DNA of 64,000 nucleotides from Candidatus Rokuibacteriota bacterium (GTDB taxonomy: Bacteria; Methylomirabilota; Methylomirabilia; Rokubacteriales; CSP1-6). The notes beneath the pieces are model-generated. The model ran no database searches, was not told where the DNA came from, and saw only the letters and a list, made by a program, of their open reading frames with translations. The number at the start of each line of letters is the position of its first letter. Position 1 is the first letter of the stretch. The DNA lies in contig QHSP01000017.1 of NCBI GenBank assembly GCA_003220495.1, positions 62,001-126,000 of the forward strand, read 5' to 3'. A program made the translations under genes and the position numbers. Below are positions 34,496 through 43,373 of the stretch, piece after piece.

Positions 34496-35604
34496 GCGGC
34501 GGCCGCATCCCAGTCTACGCGCCGGTTCTCGGTGACGAAGAGCTTGAGAATGTCGTGGCGGCGGTTCGTTCCGGATGGGTCAGCTCGCTCGGCACCTTCA
34601 TCCCCGAATTCGAGCGCGAGTTCGCCACCTTCTGCGACGTCCGTGAAGCCGTCGCGGTTTCCAACGGCACCGCCGCCCTCCACCTGGCGCTCCTCGCGCT
34701 GGGGGTGGGCCCCGGCGACGAGGTCCTCGTCCCGAGCCTGACCTTCATCGCGACGGCCAACGCCGTCCGCTACTGCGGCGCGACCCCGATCTTCGTCGAC
34801 GCCGATCGGGCGACCTGGTGCATCGATCCAGCCGCGCTCGACGCGCTCGTCACGCCGCGGACGAAGGCGGTGATCCCCGTGCACCTGTACGGGCACCCGT
34901 GCGACATGGATCCGATCCTCGACGTCGCGCGTCGCCGCGGGATCGCGGTCGTCGAGGACGCCGCCGAGGCGCACGGCGCGGAGTATCGCGGCCGGCGGGT
35001 GGGGGCATTCGGCGCGATCGGCTGCTTCTCGTTCTACGGCAACAAGATCATGACGACGGGCGAGGGGGGCATGTGCGTGACCGATGACCCGCTCCTCGCC
35101 GAGCGCCTGCGCCTCCTGCGTGACCACGGGATGGATCCCAAGCGCCACTACTGGCACGATATCGTCGGCTACAACTATCGGATGACGAATCTCCAGGCGG
35201 CGATCGGCGTCGCGCAGGTGAAGAAGCTGCCGGGCTTCCTCGAGAAGAAACGGCGGCTGGGCGCCTGGTACGCCGAGCTGCTCGCGCCCCTGGCCGCCGC
35301 CGGTCGGATTGTCATGCAGCCCGAGGCGCCGTGGGCGAAGAGCGTGTTCTGGATGTGCTCGGTCCTTCTCGCCGAGGCCCGAGTCTCGCGCGACGAGGTT
35401 CGCGCGCGTCTCCACGATCGCGGCGTCGACACGCGACCCTTCTTCCACCCCGTGCACTTGCTGCCGCCGTACGAGCGTCGCGAGCGTCTTGCCGTCGCGG
35501 AAGATCTCGGCGGGCGCGGCCTGAACCTTCCTTCGGGGCTCGGTCTCGACCGAAGCCATATCGAGCGCGTTGCCAAGGCACTGACCGAAGCGCTCGACCC
35601 GTAA
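34486..35604 (+). CDS. perosamine-synthase-like sugar aminotransferase
   Basis: The 372-residue DegT/DnrJ/EryC1 PLP enzyme has RSGWVSSLGTFIPEFEREFATF, SNGTAALHLALLALGVGPGDEVLVPSLTFIATANAVRYCGATPIFVD, and Lys187 in SFYGNKIMTTGEGGM. This is the pattern of GDP-perosamine synthase (Per/RfbE), which converts GDP-4-keto-6-deoxymannose to GDP-perosamine. A GDP-mannose dehydratase/reductase-type enzyme is encoded at 45150. The GTG start overlaps the peptide gene by 10 bp. Confidence 0.87.
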   Translation: MQIGGGRIPVYAPVLGDEELENVVAAVRSGWVSSLGTFIPEFEREFATFCDVREAVAVSNGTAALHLALLALGVGPGDEVLVPSLTFIATANAVRYCGATPIFVDADRATWCIDPAALDALVTPRTKAVIPVHLYGHPCDMDPILDVARRRGIAVVEDAAEAHGAEYRGRRVGAFGAIGCFSFYGNKIMTTGEGGMCVTDDPLLAERLRLLRDHGMDPKRHYWHDIVGYNYRMTNLQAAIGVAQVKKLPGFLEKKRRLGAWYAELLAPLAAAGRIVMQPEAPWAKSVFWMCSVLLAEARVSRDEVRARLHDRGVDTRPFFHPVHLLPPYERRERLAVAEDLGGRGLNLPSGLGLDRSHIERVAKALTEALDP

Positions 35605-35606
35605 CG

Positions 35607-36731
35607 ATGGCGTGGCGCATCCCGGTGGCTCGCCCGGACATCGGCGACGCCGAGCTCGAGGCTGTCCGCGCTGTCATCGAACGGCGCTGGCTCACTCAAG
35701 GGCCCGAAGTCCGAGCGCTCGAGGCGGCCTTCGCCCGCTTCTGTCGCGTCGAGCACGCCGTGGCCACCAACACCGGAACCGCGGCGCTCCACGTCGCGCT
35801 GCTCGCGCTCGAGATCGGCTCTGGTGATGAGGTCATCACGACCCCGTTGTCGTGCATCGCGTCCGCGAATCCCATCCTGTTTCAGGGCGCGTGTCCCGTC
35901 TTCGCCGACGTGGAGCGAGCCACCTACAATCTCGATCCGGCCGACGTCGAGAAGCGAATCACGCCGCGGACGAAAGCCATCCTGCCCGTGCACCTCTTCG
36001 GTCATCCGGCCGACATGGACCCGCTGCTCGAGGTGGCCGAGCGCCACGGGCTGCCGGTGATCGAGGACGCCTCGCAGGCGGCCGGAGCGGAGTACAAGGG
36101 GCGGCGGGTCGGCGGGCTCGGCAAGGTGGCCGCCTTCAGCATGTACGCGAACAAGATCGTCACCGCGGGTGAGGGCGGCATGCTCACCACGCTGGATGCT
36201 CGACTCGCCGAGCGGATGATCGCGATCCGTAACTTCGGCCAGCCGGCCGGCCAGCACTTTCTCCATCCGTTTCTCGGTGGAAATTACAAGATGAGCGATC
36301 TCCACGCGGCCATCGGGCGCGTCCAGCTCGACCGCGTCGAGCGCTTCATCGAGCAGCGCCGACGCAATGTCGTCGAGCTCGGCCGGGCGCTGGCGCCGCT
36401 GCGTGGGCTGATCGACCGCCTGCCGGATGAGCAGCCCGGTCACCGAGCGGCGCCGTTCGCGTACCACCTTCTGTTCCGAAGCCCCGCCTTCCGCGACGCG
36501 GCCGACGAGGCGCTCCACGCGGCCTCCATCGAAACGCGCCCGTTCTTCTCGCTGATCAACGACCAGCCGCCCTACCGGGCGCTCGGCTACGATCCGGTCG
36601 ATACGCCGGTCGCCGCCGACGTGTTCTCACGGGGGCTCTACGTCTCGAATTCGCCCGATCTCACCGCCGACGAACGTGCGCTCGTCGTGCAGACCCTGAC
36701 CGGCGTGGCGCGGACGCTGGGCGTTGCATGA
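35607..36731 (+). CDS. DegT/DnrJ/EryC1 sugar aminotransferase
   Basis: The 374-residue PLP enzyme is the third member of this family in the locus. It has ERRWLTQGPEVRALEAAF, NTGTAALHVALLALEIGSGDEVITTPLSCIASANPI, VIEDASQAAGAEYKG and Lys183 in SMYANKIVTAGEGG. It aminates a keto sugar at C3 or C4; the exact position is not predictable here. The ATG is two bases after the perosamine-synthase-like stop, and its own stop overlaps the GT4 start (ATGA), so the pair is translated together. Confidence 0.87.
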   Translation: MAWRIPVARPDIGDAELEAVRAVIERRWLTQGPEVRALEAAFARFCRVEHAVATNTGTAALHVALLALEIGSGDEVITTPLSCIASANPILFQGACPVFADVERATYNLDPADVEKRITPRTKAILPVHLFGHPADMDPLLEVAERHGLPVIEDASQAAGAEYKGRRVGGLGKVAAFSMYANKIVTAGEGGMLTTLDARLAERMIAIRNFGQPAGQHFLHPFLGGNYKMSDLHAAIGRVQLDRVERFIEQRRRNVVELGRALAPLRGLIDRLPDEQPGHRAAPFAYHLLFRSPAFRDAADEALHAASIETRPFFSLINDQPPYRALGYDPVDTPVAADVFSRGLYVSNSPDLTADERALVVQTLTGVARTLGVA

Positions 36732-37855
36732 GGATCTGCTCGCCCCACTGCGGCATCGCGCCGGAGTCGGGGTCCGGCGGCGAGGTGTACGAGCGCGAGC
36801 TCCTCAAGGACCTGGCGGGGTTGGGCGTGGAGTGCCACATCCCGCTGGCGCAGGGCAAGCCTCACGACCAGGACGTGCCCGGCTGGACCATGCACCCGGT
36901 GTGGCCTCCGAAGGGGCTCCGTTGGTACGTCGCGCCGTTCGTATGGCCACGGGCGATCAAGCGCGTGTGGGACGCTCAGCCCTTCGACCTCCTGCGCGCG
37001 CATTCCGTGCGCTTCATCGGTCCTGCCGCGCTCCTCGCGCGCCGCCGCTATCGGCTGCCCGTCCCCGTCGTGACGCACCACCACCACCTGGATCCGAGCC
37101 CGCTCAATCCGTACATCGAGAAACGGGTGCTCGACGCCTCCGACCGGGTGATCACCGACAGCGAGTTCGCCCGCCGTCAGCTCGCCGACGAGCTCGGGCT
37201 CCGCACCGATCACGTGACCGTCGTCTACTGTGGCGTCGGACCGAAGTACGCGCCGATGCCGAAGGACAAGGCGCTCCTCGCGCGCTATGGGCTCGAGGGC
37301 CGTCAGGTTCTCCTCTGTCTGGGACCGCTCATCCACCGAAAGAACCCGTTCTTCCTCGTCGAAGCCTTCGCCGAGATCCGACGCGCCGCGCCCGGACCGG
37401 TGGCACTCGTCTGGGTCGGCGCCGGCCCGCTCCGCGCCGAGCTGACCGCGCTCGCCCGAAAGCTCGGCCTCGAGGGCGACGTGATCTTCACGGGCTACGT
37501 GCCCGAGGTCGAGAAGGTTCCTACGCTCAATCTGGCCGACGTTTTCGTCTTTCCTTCCTTGCTCGAGGGCTTCCCGCTGGCGCCGCAGGAGGCGATGTCG
37601 TGTGGCAAGCCGGTCGTCGCCTTCCGCGTGGCCTCGCTCGGAGAGATGGTGGACGACGGGCAGTCGGGATTCCTCGTAGGCAAGAACGACCGGAGCGCGT
37701 TCGTCGCGCGCGTGCTCGCCCTGCTGCGCGACCGTGATCTCCTCGCGCGATTCGGCAAGGCCTCAGCGGAGCGCGTGGACCGGAACTTCCGCTGGGACAT
37801 GACCGTGCGTCGCGTGCTGAAGGTCTATCAAGAGGTCGTCGATGGGTTCCGCTGA
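36728..37855 (+). CDS. GT4-family glycosyltransferase
   Basis: The 375-residue GT-B enzyme has an N-terminal GSGGEVYERELLKDLAGLG acceptor motif, VITDSEFARRQLADEL, LLCLGPLIHRKNPFFLVEAF, and the E-x7-E site in PSLLEGFPLAPQEAMSCGKPVV. It probably adds a hexose or deoxyhexose in the repeat unit. The start overlaps the aminotransferase stop (ATGA). The stop lies within the following methyltransferase (14-bp overlap). Confidence 0.9.
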   Translation: MRICSPHCGIAPESGSGGEVYERELLKDLAGLGVECHIPLAQGKPHDQDVPGWTMHPVWPPKGLRWYVAPFVWPRAIKRVWDAQPFDLLRAHSVRFIGPAALLARRRYRLPVPVVTHHHHLDPSPLNPYIEKRVLDASDRVITDSEFARRQLADELGLRTDHVTVVYCGVGPKYAPMPKDKALLARYGLEGRQVLLCLGPLIHRKNPFFLVEAFAEIRRAAPGPVALVWVGAGPLRAELTALARKLGLEGDVIFTGYVPEVEKVPTLNLADVFVFPSLLEGFPLAPQEAMSCGKPVVAFRVASLGEMVDDGQSGFLVGKNDRSAFVARVLALLRDRDLLARFGKASAERVDRNFRWDMTVRRVLKVYQEVVDGFR

Positions 37856-38684
37856 GCTCCCGCGCGTCCGCTGCCCCGACTGCGGCAAGGAGGTGGGACC
37901 TCTCGTCGGCGAGTTGGTGTGCCAGGGGTGCGGCCGGCGATTCGTCGCGGAGGCTGACGTCTGGGATCTTCTACCGGCCTCACGCGACGCGGTGAAGGTC
38001 AACGAGGATCGGGCCCACGTCGAGGCGGGTCTCCCGACCTGGCGCCGACTCTTCATGCACAAGCGGTACTGGCTCGATTGGTGCGACGCGGACTGGCTGC
38101 CGACCATCGTCGACGGGCGCACGCGCAGGTTCCTCGAGATCGGCGGCGGGCTCTGCTATGCGAGCGCCCTGGCCAAGGCGAAGGCCCGCGACGCCCATGT
38201 CGTGGCCACGGACGTTTCGCCACGGTACCTGCGCCACCACGCCGTCAGGGTCGGCCAGATTCTCGGGGCGCCCGCCGACGTGTACGCGGCGGCGGATGCC
38301 GAGGCGCTCCCCTTCGAGGACGCGCAATTCGACGCGGTCTACTCGCAGGTCGTCCTGTACCGCCTGCCGAGCCCCGAGCGCGCGCTGCGCGAGATCGCGC
38401 GCGTGCTCGCGCCCGGCGGCCGCTATCTCGGGATCGAGCGTGCCTCGCCATGGGCAGGGCCCTGGCATGCGCGCGAGGCGCGGACCATGCGCGCGCGCAT
38501 GGAGTCGCAGGGCGTCGCGGAGCGGCCGATACGCTACCGCGAGTGGGCGTCCATCCTCGCCGAGAGCGGCTTCGCCGCCGGATGCCTCGAGCCGGTCCCC
38601 GGCCACCGCGTGCGGGCGGCGTGGCTGCGCCGTCTGGGCAACGCGGTGCGGCCGATCTACGTGGCGATCCGCCTCACGCGATGA
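37842..38684 (+). CDS. SAM methyltransferase with N-terminal zinc ribbon
   Basis: The 280-residue protein begins with a Trm112-like zinc ribbon, two CxxC pairs (RCPDCGKEV...LVCQGCGRRF). A class I methyltransferase domain follows with FLEIGGGLCYASALAKAKARDAHVVATDVS, FDAVYSQVVLYRLPSPERALREIARVLAPGGRYLGIE. The ribbon-plus-methyltransferase arrangement is common in sugar or lipid methyltransferases of surface loci. It overlaps both neighbours (14 bp and ATGA). The substrate is unknown. Confidence 0.83.
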   Translation: MGSAELPRVRCPDCGKEVGPLVGELVCQGCGRRFVAEADVWDLLPASRDAVKVNEDRAHVEAGLPTWRRLFMHKRYWLDWCDADWLPTIVDGRTRRFLEIGGGLCYASALAKAKARDAHVVATDVSPRYLRHHAVRVGQILGAPADVYAAADAEALPFEDAQFDAVYSQVVLYRLPSPERALREIARVLAPGGRYLGIERASPWAGPWHAREARTMRARMESQGVAERPIRYREWASILAESGFAAGCLEPVPGHRVRAAWLRRLGNAVRPIYVAIRLTR

Positions 38685-39466
38685 TGCTGGGGCTCCGTCG
38701 CTCCGTGCTCTCCACAGTCGTCCTCGCCAACGCGAAGGCCAAGCGGCTCGCGATCCGGCTCACGAAGTGGACCGGGAAGAGCCGCGACTATGTGCACCCC
38801 AAGCATCTCCTGGCCGACACGCTGGAGCACTACTGGTACCTCGAATACGTGGCGCCGGGCGCGGCCCTGCTCGACGTGGGCTGTGGCAACGGTATGCACA
38901 CGCTCAAGGCGGCTCGGCGCGGCGCGCGCGTGGCCGGCGTCGACGCGAGCCTCGCATCGCTCGGGGTCGGGCTCCGCGCGAGCCGGCAGGCGGGCGCGCA
39001 CGTGAGCTTCGTCGCGACCAACGTGGAGGAGGGACTCCCGATCGTCAGTCGGCGCTTCGACACGGTGCTGTGCCTGGATTTGCTCGAGCACGTGTACAAG
39101 CGTGACCTCGTGCTCAGCGAGATCCGCCGTGTCTTGAAGCCGTCGGGCATTCTGCTCCTGGGCGTGCCCAACCGGGCGACGGCCTGGAAGCGTCGGCTCG
39201 AACGCGCGGGGCTGCCGGTCTACTCCGATCCCGATCACAAGATCGAATACACGCTCGATGAGCTGCGGGACGAGCTCGCCCGCGGCGGATTCGCGATCGA
39301 GCGGCTCCTCCCGAGCGTCTACGACACCCCGCTGACCGGGTTGATCGATGTGGTCGGCGGGTTGTCGCTTCCGGCCTACCGGTACCTCACCGACTTGCGG
39401 CGCCGGCTGGTCGCGCGCTGGCCCGACGAGAACGCTGGCTTCTACGCCGTCTGCTCCGTCCGATGA
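38681..39466 (+). CDS. SAM-dependent methyltransferase
   Basis: The 261-residue protein has ALLDVGCGNGMHTLKAARRGARVAGVDAS (SAM site), VLCLDLLEHVYKRDLVLSEIRRVLKPSGILLLGVPN and the helical C terminus of Methyltransf_11/23 proteins. It is the second of a run of glycan methyltransferases. The ATG overlaps the preceding stop (ATGA), and its stop overlaps the next GT4 start the same way. Confidence 0.85.
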   Translation: MMLGLRRSVLSTVVLANAKAKRLAIRLTKWTGKSRDYVHPKHLLADTLEHYWYLEYVAPGAALLDVGCGNGMHTLKAARRGARVAGVDASLASLGVGLRASRQAGAHVSFVATNVEEGLPIVSRRFDTVLCLDLLEHVYKRDLVLSEIRRVLKPSGILLLGVPNRATAWKRRLERAGLPVYSDPDHKIEYTLDELRDELARGGFAIERLLPSVYDTPLTGLIDVVGGLSLPAYRYLTDLRRRLVARWPDENAGFYAVCSVR

Positions 39467-40743
39467 AGATCCTGTTTGCGACGGAATACTATCCGCCGTT
39501 CGCGCCCGGCGGCAGCCCCTGGTCGATCCAGCTCCTCGCCGAGGCGCTCGCCGGCCGCGGGCACGCGGTGACAGTCGTCACGCCGGGCTGGGGCGGAGCC
39601 GGCCGGCATGATGGGGCGGGGCCACGCGTCGTTCAGTTCCCCGTTCGGCGCCGGCTGCCGCCGGGCGCCACGCTCGCGCCCACCCGAAGCCTCGTCGGCC
39701 CTGGGTTCCACCTGAGCCTCTATCGCGCGCTCGTCGACGAGGCGCGTCGTCACGGCGCCGACGTGATTCACGCGCAGGACAAGCACGCGCTGGTCGGCAG
39801 CTATCTCGCCGCGCGGCGCCTCGGTCGCCCGGTCTTTCTCACGCTCCGGGACGTCGGGCTGATCTGTCCCATCGCGACCTGTCTGCTCTCCCACGAGTTC
39901 GTGCCCGACGACTGCAGCGCGCTCAAGCTCCAGCGCGAGTGCGCCGGCTTCTATCTCGATCACTACATCGGCCAGGGAACCCTGCGCCGAGCCCGAGTCC
40001 GGCTGAATCTGGCGCTGCTCTACGCCGACGCGCAGCTCAAGAATCTTGTGCTGCGTCGCCTCGACGGCCTTATCAGCGTGAGCGCGGGCCTGCTCGAAAT
40101 CTACCTGCGATCCGGACACGGGCGCCGCGAGCGCGCGCGCGTCGTCTACACGCTGTCGTCGGCCGCGCCCCCGGCCGAGGAGGCGCAGGTGCGCGCGGTG
40201 CGCGCCCGTCACGGGCTCGACGGCCGGAAGGCGGTCGTGTACGCGGGCAAGCTCTCGCTCGGGAAGGGGGGCCCCGTATTCCTCCGAGCCGCGGAACGCG
40301 TCGCGCAGACGCGCCCCGACACGGTGTTCCTGATCGCGGGAGCGGACGGCTCGGGACAGCGCCCCGCGGCCGACGTTCGCTGGCTCGGACGGGTCGCGCA
40401 CGAGGCGATGCCCGCGCTGTACCGGGCCGCAGATCTCGTGGTCGTGCCCTCGGTGGGACCCGAGGCGCTATCGCGCGTGCCGCTCGAGGCGGCCGCGGCG
40501 GGACGGCCGACGGTGGGCGCACGCGCCGGTGGCATCCCGGAGGAGATCCTCGACGGCGAAACGGGTATCGTGGTCGAGCGCGGCGACCCGGAAGAGCTCG
40601 CGAAAGCGATCTTGCGGCTTCTCGAGGACGAGGGGCTGCGCACGCGCCTGGGCGAGGGCGCCCGGCGGTTCGTCGGACAGCGCTTCGGGGCCGACGCCGT
40701 GGTCGAGTCGCTCCTGGCCGCCTACGCGGAGTCGGGGCGCTGA
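39463..40743 (+). CDS. GT4-family glycosyltransferase
   Basis: The 426-residue GT-B enzyme has FATEYYPPFAPGGSPWSIQLLAEALAGRGH at the N terminus and DVIHAQDKHALVGSYLAARRLGRPVFLTLRD. The donor domain has VVYAGKLSLGKGGPVFLRAAERV and VVVPSVGPEALSRVPLEAAAAGRPTV. In the latter the usual E-x7-E reads E-A-L-S-R-V-P-L-E (eight residues from E to E), so the motif is intact. It probably builds the repeat unit. The stop overlaps the non-ATG start of the fusion gene (CTGA). Confidence 0.88.
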   Translation: MKILFATEYYPPFAPGGSPWSIQLLAEALAGRGHAVTVVTPGWGGAGRHDGAGPRVVQFPVRRRLPPGATLAPTRSLVGPGFHLSLYRALVDEARRHGADVIHAQDKHALVGSYLAARRLGRPVFLTLRDVGLICPIATCLLSHEFVPDDCSALKLQRECAGFYLDHYIGQGTLRRARVRLNLALLYADAQLKNLVLRRLDGLISVSAGLLEIYLRSGHGRRERARVVYTLSSAAPPAEEAQVRAVRARHGLDGRKAVVYAGKLSLGKGGPVFLRAAERVAQTRPDTVFLIAGADGSGQRPAADVRWLGRVAHEAMPALYRAADLVVVPSVGPEALSRVPLEAAAAGRPTVGARAGGIPEEILDGETGIVVERGDPEELAKAILRLLEDEGLRTRLGEGARRFVGQRFGADAVVESLLAAYAESGR

Positions 40744-42551
40744 GCCGTCAGGAGCCCCGGTCAGCGGCCATCGGAATCCTGCCGGCGCTCGGCAGTGGCC
40801 TCACGGATCTCCGGCGCGGCGGCCAGCACGAGCGGCTCTTGGCCTACGACCTGCGCCACTACGCCGCCGCGTACGGCACCGTGTACTACTTCAGCTACTT
40901 CGACGAGACGCTCGCCGACTTCACGCGCGACGCGCTGCTACGCGAACGCGTGGTCGTGCTCCCCAAGCGCGGTCCCTGGTCGCCGCGAGCTCACGCGCTC
41001 CTTCTTCCGTTCATTTATCGCGACCAGCTCCGGCGCTGCGAGGTCCTTCGCGTCATGCAGTTCCCCGGCGTGATTCCCGCCCTCGGGGCCCGCCGGCTTT
41101 TCGGGACGCCCTTCGTCGTCACCTACGGATATCGGTACGGGGAGGTCGCGCGTATCGCAGGCTCGCGCGTGAAGCCACGCCTCTATTCGCTGCTCGAGCG
41201 GGTGGCGATCCCGCGAGCGGCCGGGATCATCGTCACGTCCAGGGAGCTCGAGGCGCACGTGAAGGGGGTGCATCCGACCGCTCGGGTGATCTACGCGCCG
41301 AACGGGGTCGACGTGACCGCGTTCGCTCCGCGGCCGTCGGAGGCGGGCGGGAATCGTCGCTCGGTGCTCTACGTCGGGCGCCTGTCGGCCGAGAAGAACC
41401 TCGAGCGGCTCGTCGCCGCGCTCGGCCGCCTTACGCCGCCCGTGCGTCTGATCGTGATCGGCGCCGGGGATCTGCGCGCTGTTCTCGAGCGCCGGGCGGT
41501 CGCCGCGGGACTCGGCGTCGAGTTTCGTGGCGTCGTCCCGCACGGCGAGCTGCCGGCGTACTTCAACGCGGCCGACGTCTTCGTGTTGCCGTCACTGACC
41601 GAGGGGCATCCCAAGGTCCTGATCGAGGCGATGGCCTGCGGACTGCCGTGCGCCGTCTCGGCGCGAGGCGGCAATCTGACGCTCGTCCAGGACGAGGTCA
41701 CCGGGCTCCTGTTCGACCCGGAGGACACCGCCGCGATGGGCCGCGCCGTCGAGCGGCTCCTCACCGACGTGACCCTGGCACGCCGGGTGGGCGCCGCGGC
41801 GCGCGCGCTGGTGGCCGATCGCTACGACGTACACGAGCTCCTCGAGGCCGAGGTGCGCTTCGTCGAGCAAGCGTCGCGGGACGCGCCGCTGCGGGAGCTC
41901 TTCGAGGACTACGCCGAGGCGTTCCCGATCGACGACACGCTGCCCGAATTCGTCGTGCAACGGTTCGACGAGCTCCTCGGCGCCGCGCCGCGCACGGTGC
42001 TGGACGTCGGCGCCGGCGACGGACGCTATCTGAAATTTTTCCAGTCGCGCCTCTCCAAGGCGATCGTGGTCGGCTGCGAGATCAGCCTCACGCGCGCCCA
42101 GCGCATGCGCGCGAAGGGGCTCCGGGTCGTCGTCGCGCGCTCGGAGGAGCTTCCGTTTCGTGACGGCGCGTTCGATCTGGTCACGCTCATCGAGGTCATC
42201 GAGCACACGCAGTCTCCGGCGAGGAGTCTCGAGGAGGTCCGGCGGATCCTGCGCCGTGGCGGCCGGCTGGCGCTCACGACGCCGAACTACCCGGTGAAGC
42301 GACTGTACGACGCGCGCGCGGCCGTCCGGGCGCGCGACGTGCGTCGCTTCCGCGACGACCCGACCCACATTTCACCGCTGTCGGCGCGCCGCCTCGAGCG
42401 GTTGCTCAGACCGCGTTTCGAGTCCGTCGAGCTCGAGGGGACCTCGCTGTTCGGCGAGAGCCGGAGCCGATGGGTGCGCGCCCTCAAGGACTCGCCGTTC
42501 GGGCGCCGGCTCAGCAACAAGCTCTTCGCCGTCTGCGCGAAGGGGGAGTGA
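40740..42551 (+). CDS. GT4 glycosyltransferase-methyltransferase fusion
   Basis: The ORF encodes about 603 residues with two enzymes in one chain. Residues 1-370 are a GT4 domain (ILPALGSGLTDLRRGGQHERL, VLYVGRLSAEKNLERLVAAL, PSLTEGHPKVLIEAMACGLP). Residues 390-603 are a class I methyltransferase (TVLDVGAGDGRYLKFF, LVTLIEVIEHTQSPARSLEEVRRILRRGGRLALTTPNY). No ATG, GTG or TTG precedes the GT4 N terminus in frame; the best start is CTG at 40740, overlapping the upstream stop as CTGA. This is a non-canonical start call. The fusion suggests a sugar is added and then methylated by the same protein. Confidence 0.8.
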   Translation: MSRQEPRSAAIGILPALGSGLTDLRRGGQHERLLAYDLRHYAAAYGTVYYFSYFDETLADFTRDALLRERVVVLPKRGPWSPRAHALLLPFIYRDQLRRCEVLRVMQFPGVIPALGARRLFGTPFVVTYGYRYGEVARIAGSRVKPRLYSLLERVAIPRAAGIIVTSRELEAHVKGVHPTARVIYAPNGVDVTAFAPRPSEAGGNRRSVLYVGRLSAEKNLERLVAALGRLTPPVRLIVIGAGDLRAVLERRAVAAGLGVEFRGVVPHGELPAYFNAADVFVLPSLTEGHPKVLIEAMACGLPCAVSARGGNLTLVQDEVTGLLFDPEDTAAMGRAVERLLTDVTLARRVGAAARALVADRYDVHELLEAEVRFVEQASRDAPLRELFEDYAEAFPIDDTLPEFVVQRFDELLGAAPRTVLDVGAGDGRYLKFFQSRLSKAIVVGCEISLTRAQRMRAKGLRVVVARSEELPFRDGAFDLVTLIEVIEHTQSPARSLEEVRRILRRGGRLALTTPNYPVKRLYDARAAVRARDVRRFRDDPTHISPLSARRLERLLRPRFESVELEGTSLFGESRSRWVRALKDSPFGRRLSNKLFAVCAKGE

Positions 42552-43330
42552 CGCCCTTGCCCCTCGCGTACTACTCGGTCAGCGCCGACCGGGATTTCTG
42601 GGCCGAGCACTGGGGCGGCCATTCCACCGGGGAGCTGCTCGAGACGGCGCGAAGCTCGCCGTTGACCGAGCTCATCAGCCGCGCGCTGCCGCGCGACGGC
42701 ACCGTCCTCGAGGCCGGCTGCGGGCTCGGCCAGTACGTCGTGCTGCTCCGGGAGCGCGGCTGGCGGGCCGCGGGCGTCGACTGGGCGGTCGACGCGCTCA
42801 GGATGTGCCGGCGGCTCGCTCCGGTGCCGCTCGCCGCGATGAAGCTCGAGGCTCTCGCGATTCGCGACGCCTCGCTGAAGGCGTATGTCTCGCTGGGCGT
42901 CGTCGAGCACGACGAAGCCGGTCCCGACGGGATCCTCGCCGAGGCGGCGCGGGTGCTGAAGCCGGGCGGCGTGGCGGTCGTGTCGGTGCCGTACCTCAAC
43001 GGCGTGCGGACCATCGGCCGCGCGTGGCTCGCCCATCGTAACCGGGCGCTCGCGCGACGCGGCGCGACGTTCTACCAGTACGCGTTCACACGCCGGGAGC
43101 TGGTCTCCGCGCTCGCGCGCCACGGGCTCGTGACGCTCGACGCGCATCCGTACGATCCCGCGCGCCTGCTCCGCCGCTTCTGGGGGCAGGCGCCGGGCGA
43201 ACGCCGGACCGGCGGGGCGGTGGCGCCGCGGCGGGGGATGCTCGGCGGCGCCGCGCGGCGCGTGCTCTACACCGAACCGGCGCTCCGGTTGCTCGGCCAC
43301 ATGCTGCTCGCGGTCGCGCGCAAGCGGTGA
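42548..43330 (+). CDS. SAM-dependent methyltransferase
   Basis: The 260-residue protein has VLEAGCGLGQYVVLLRERGWRAAGVDWA (SAM site) and AYVSLGVVEHDEAGPDGILAEAARVLKPGGVAVVSVPYLNG. The C terminus ends with an amphipathic stretch. The GTG start overlaps the fusion-gene stop (GTGA). It is the last gene before a 43-bp gap that holds a new promoter-like -10. Confidence 0.84.
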   Translation: MTPLPLAYYSVSADRDFWAEHWGGHSTGELLETARSSPLTELISRALPRDGTVLEAGCGLGQYVVLLRERGWRAAGVDWAVDALRMCRRLAPVPLAAMKLEALAIRDASLKAYVSLGVVEHDEAGPDGILAEAARVLKPGGVAVVSVPYLNGVRTIGRAWLAHRNRALARRGATFYQYAFTRRELVSALARHGLVTLDAHPYDPARLLRRFWGQAPGERRTGGAVAPRRGMLGGAARRVLYTEPALRLLGHMLLAVARKR

Positions 43331-43360
43331 GCGGGGGCAGAGGCCTGCGCGAGCGGTTGG

Positions 43361-43366
43361 TATACT
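43361..43366 (+). promoter_or_regulatory. -10 element TATACT close to a start codon
   Basis: TATACT ends 7 bp before the ATG at 43374, placing a transcription start at or next to the start codon (leaderless or near-leaderless). No good -35 is visible 16-18 bp upstream. Confidence 0.4.
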
Positions 43367-43373
43367 GCGCGCG

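Noticed and set aside
39939-40739. Upstream extension of the GT-methyltransferase fusion ORF to 870 aa
   Set aside because: The upstream 267 codons are a shadow frame of the preceding GT4 gene and encode only Arg/Ala/Gly-rich sequence.
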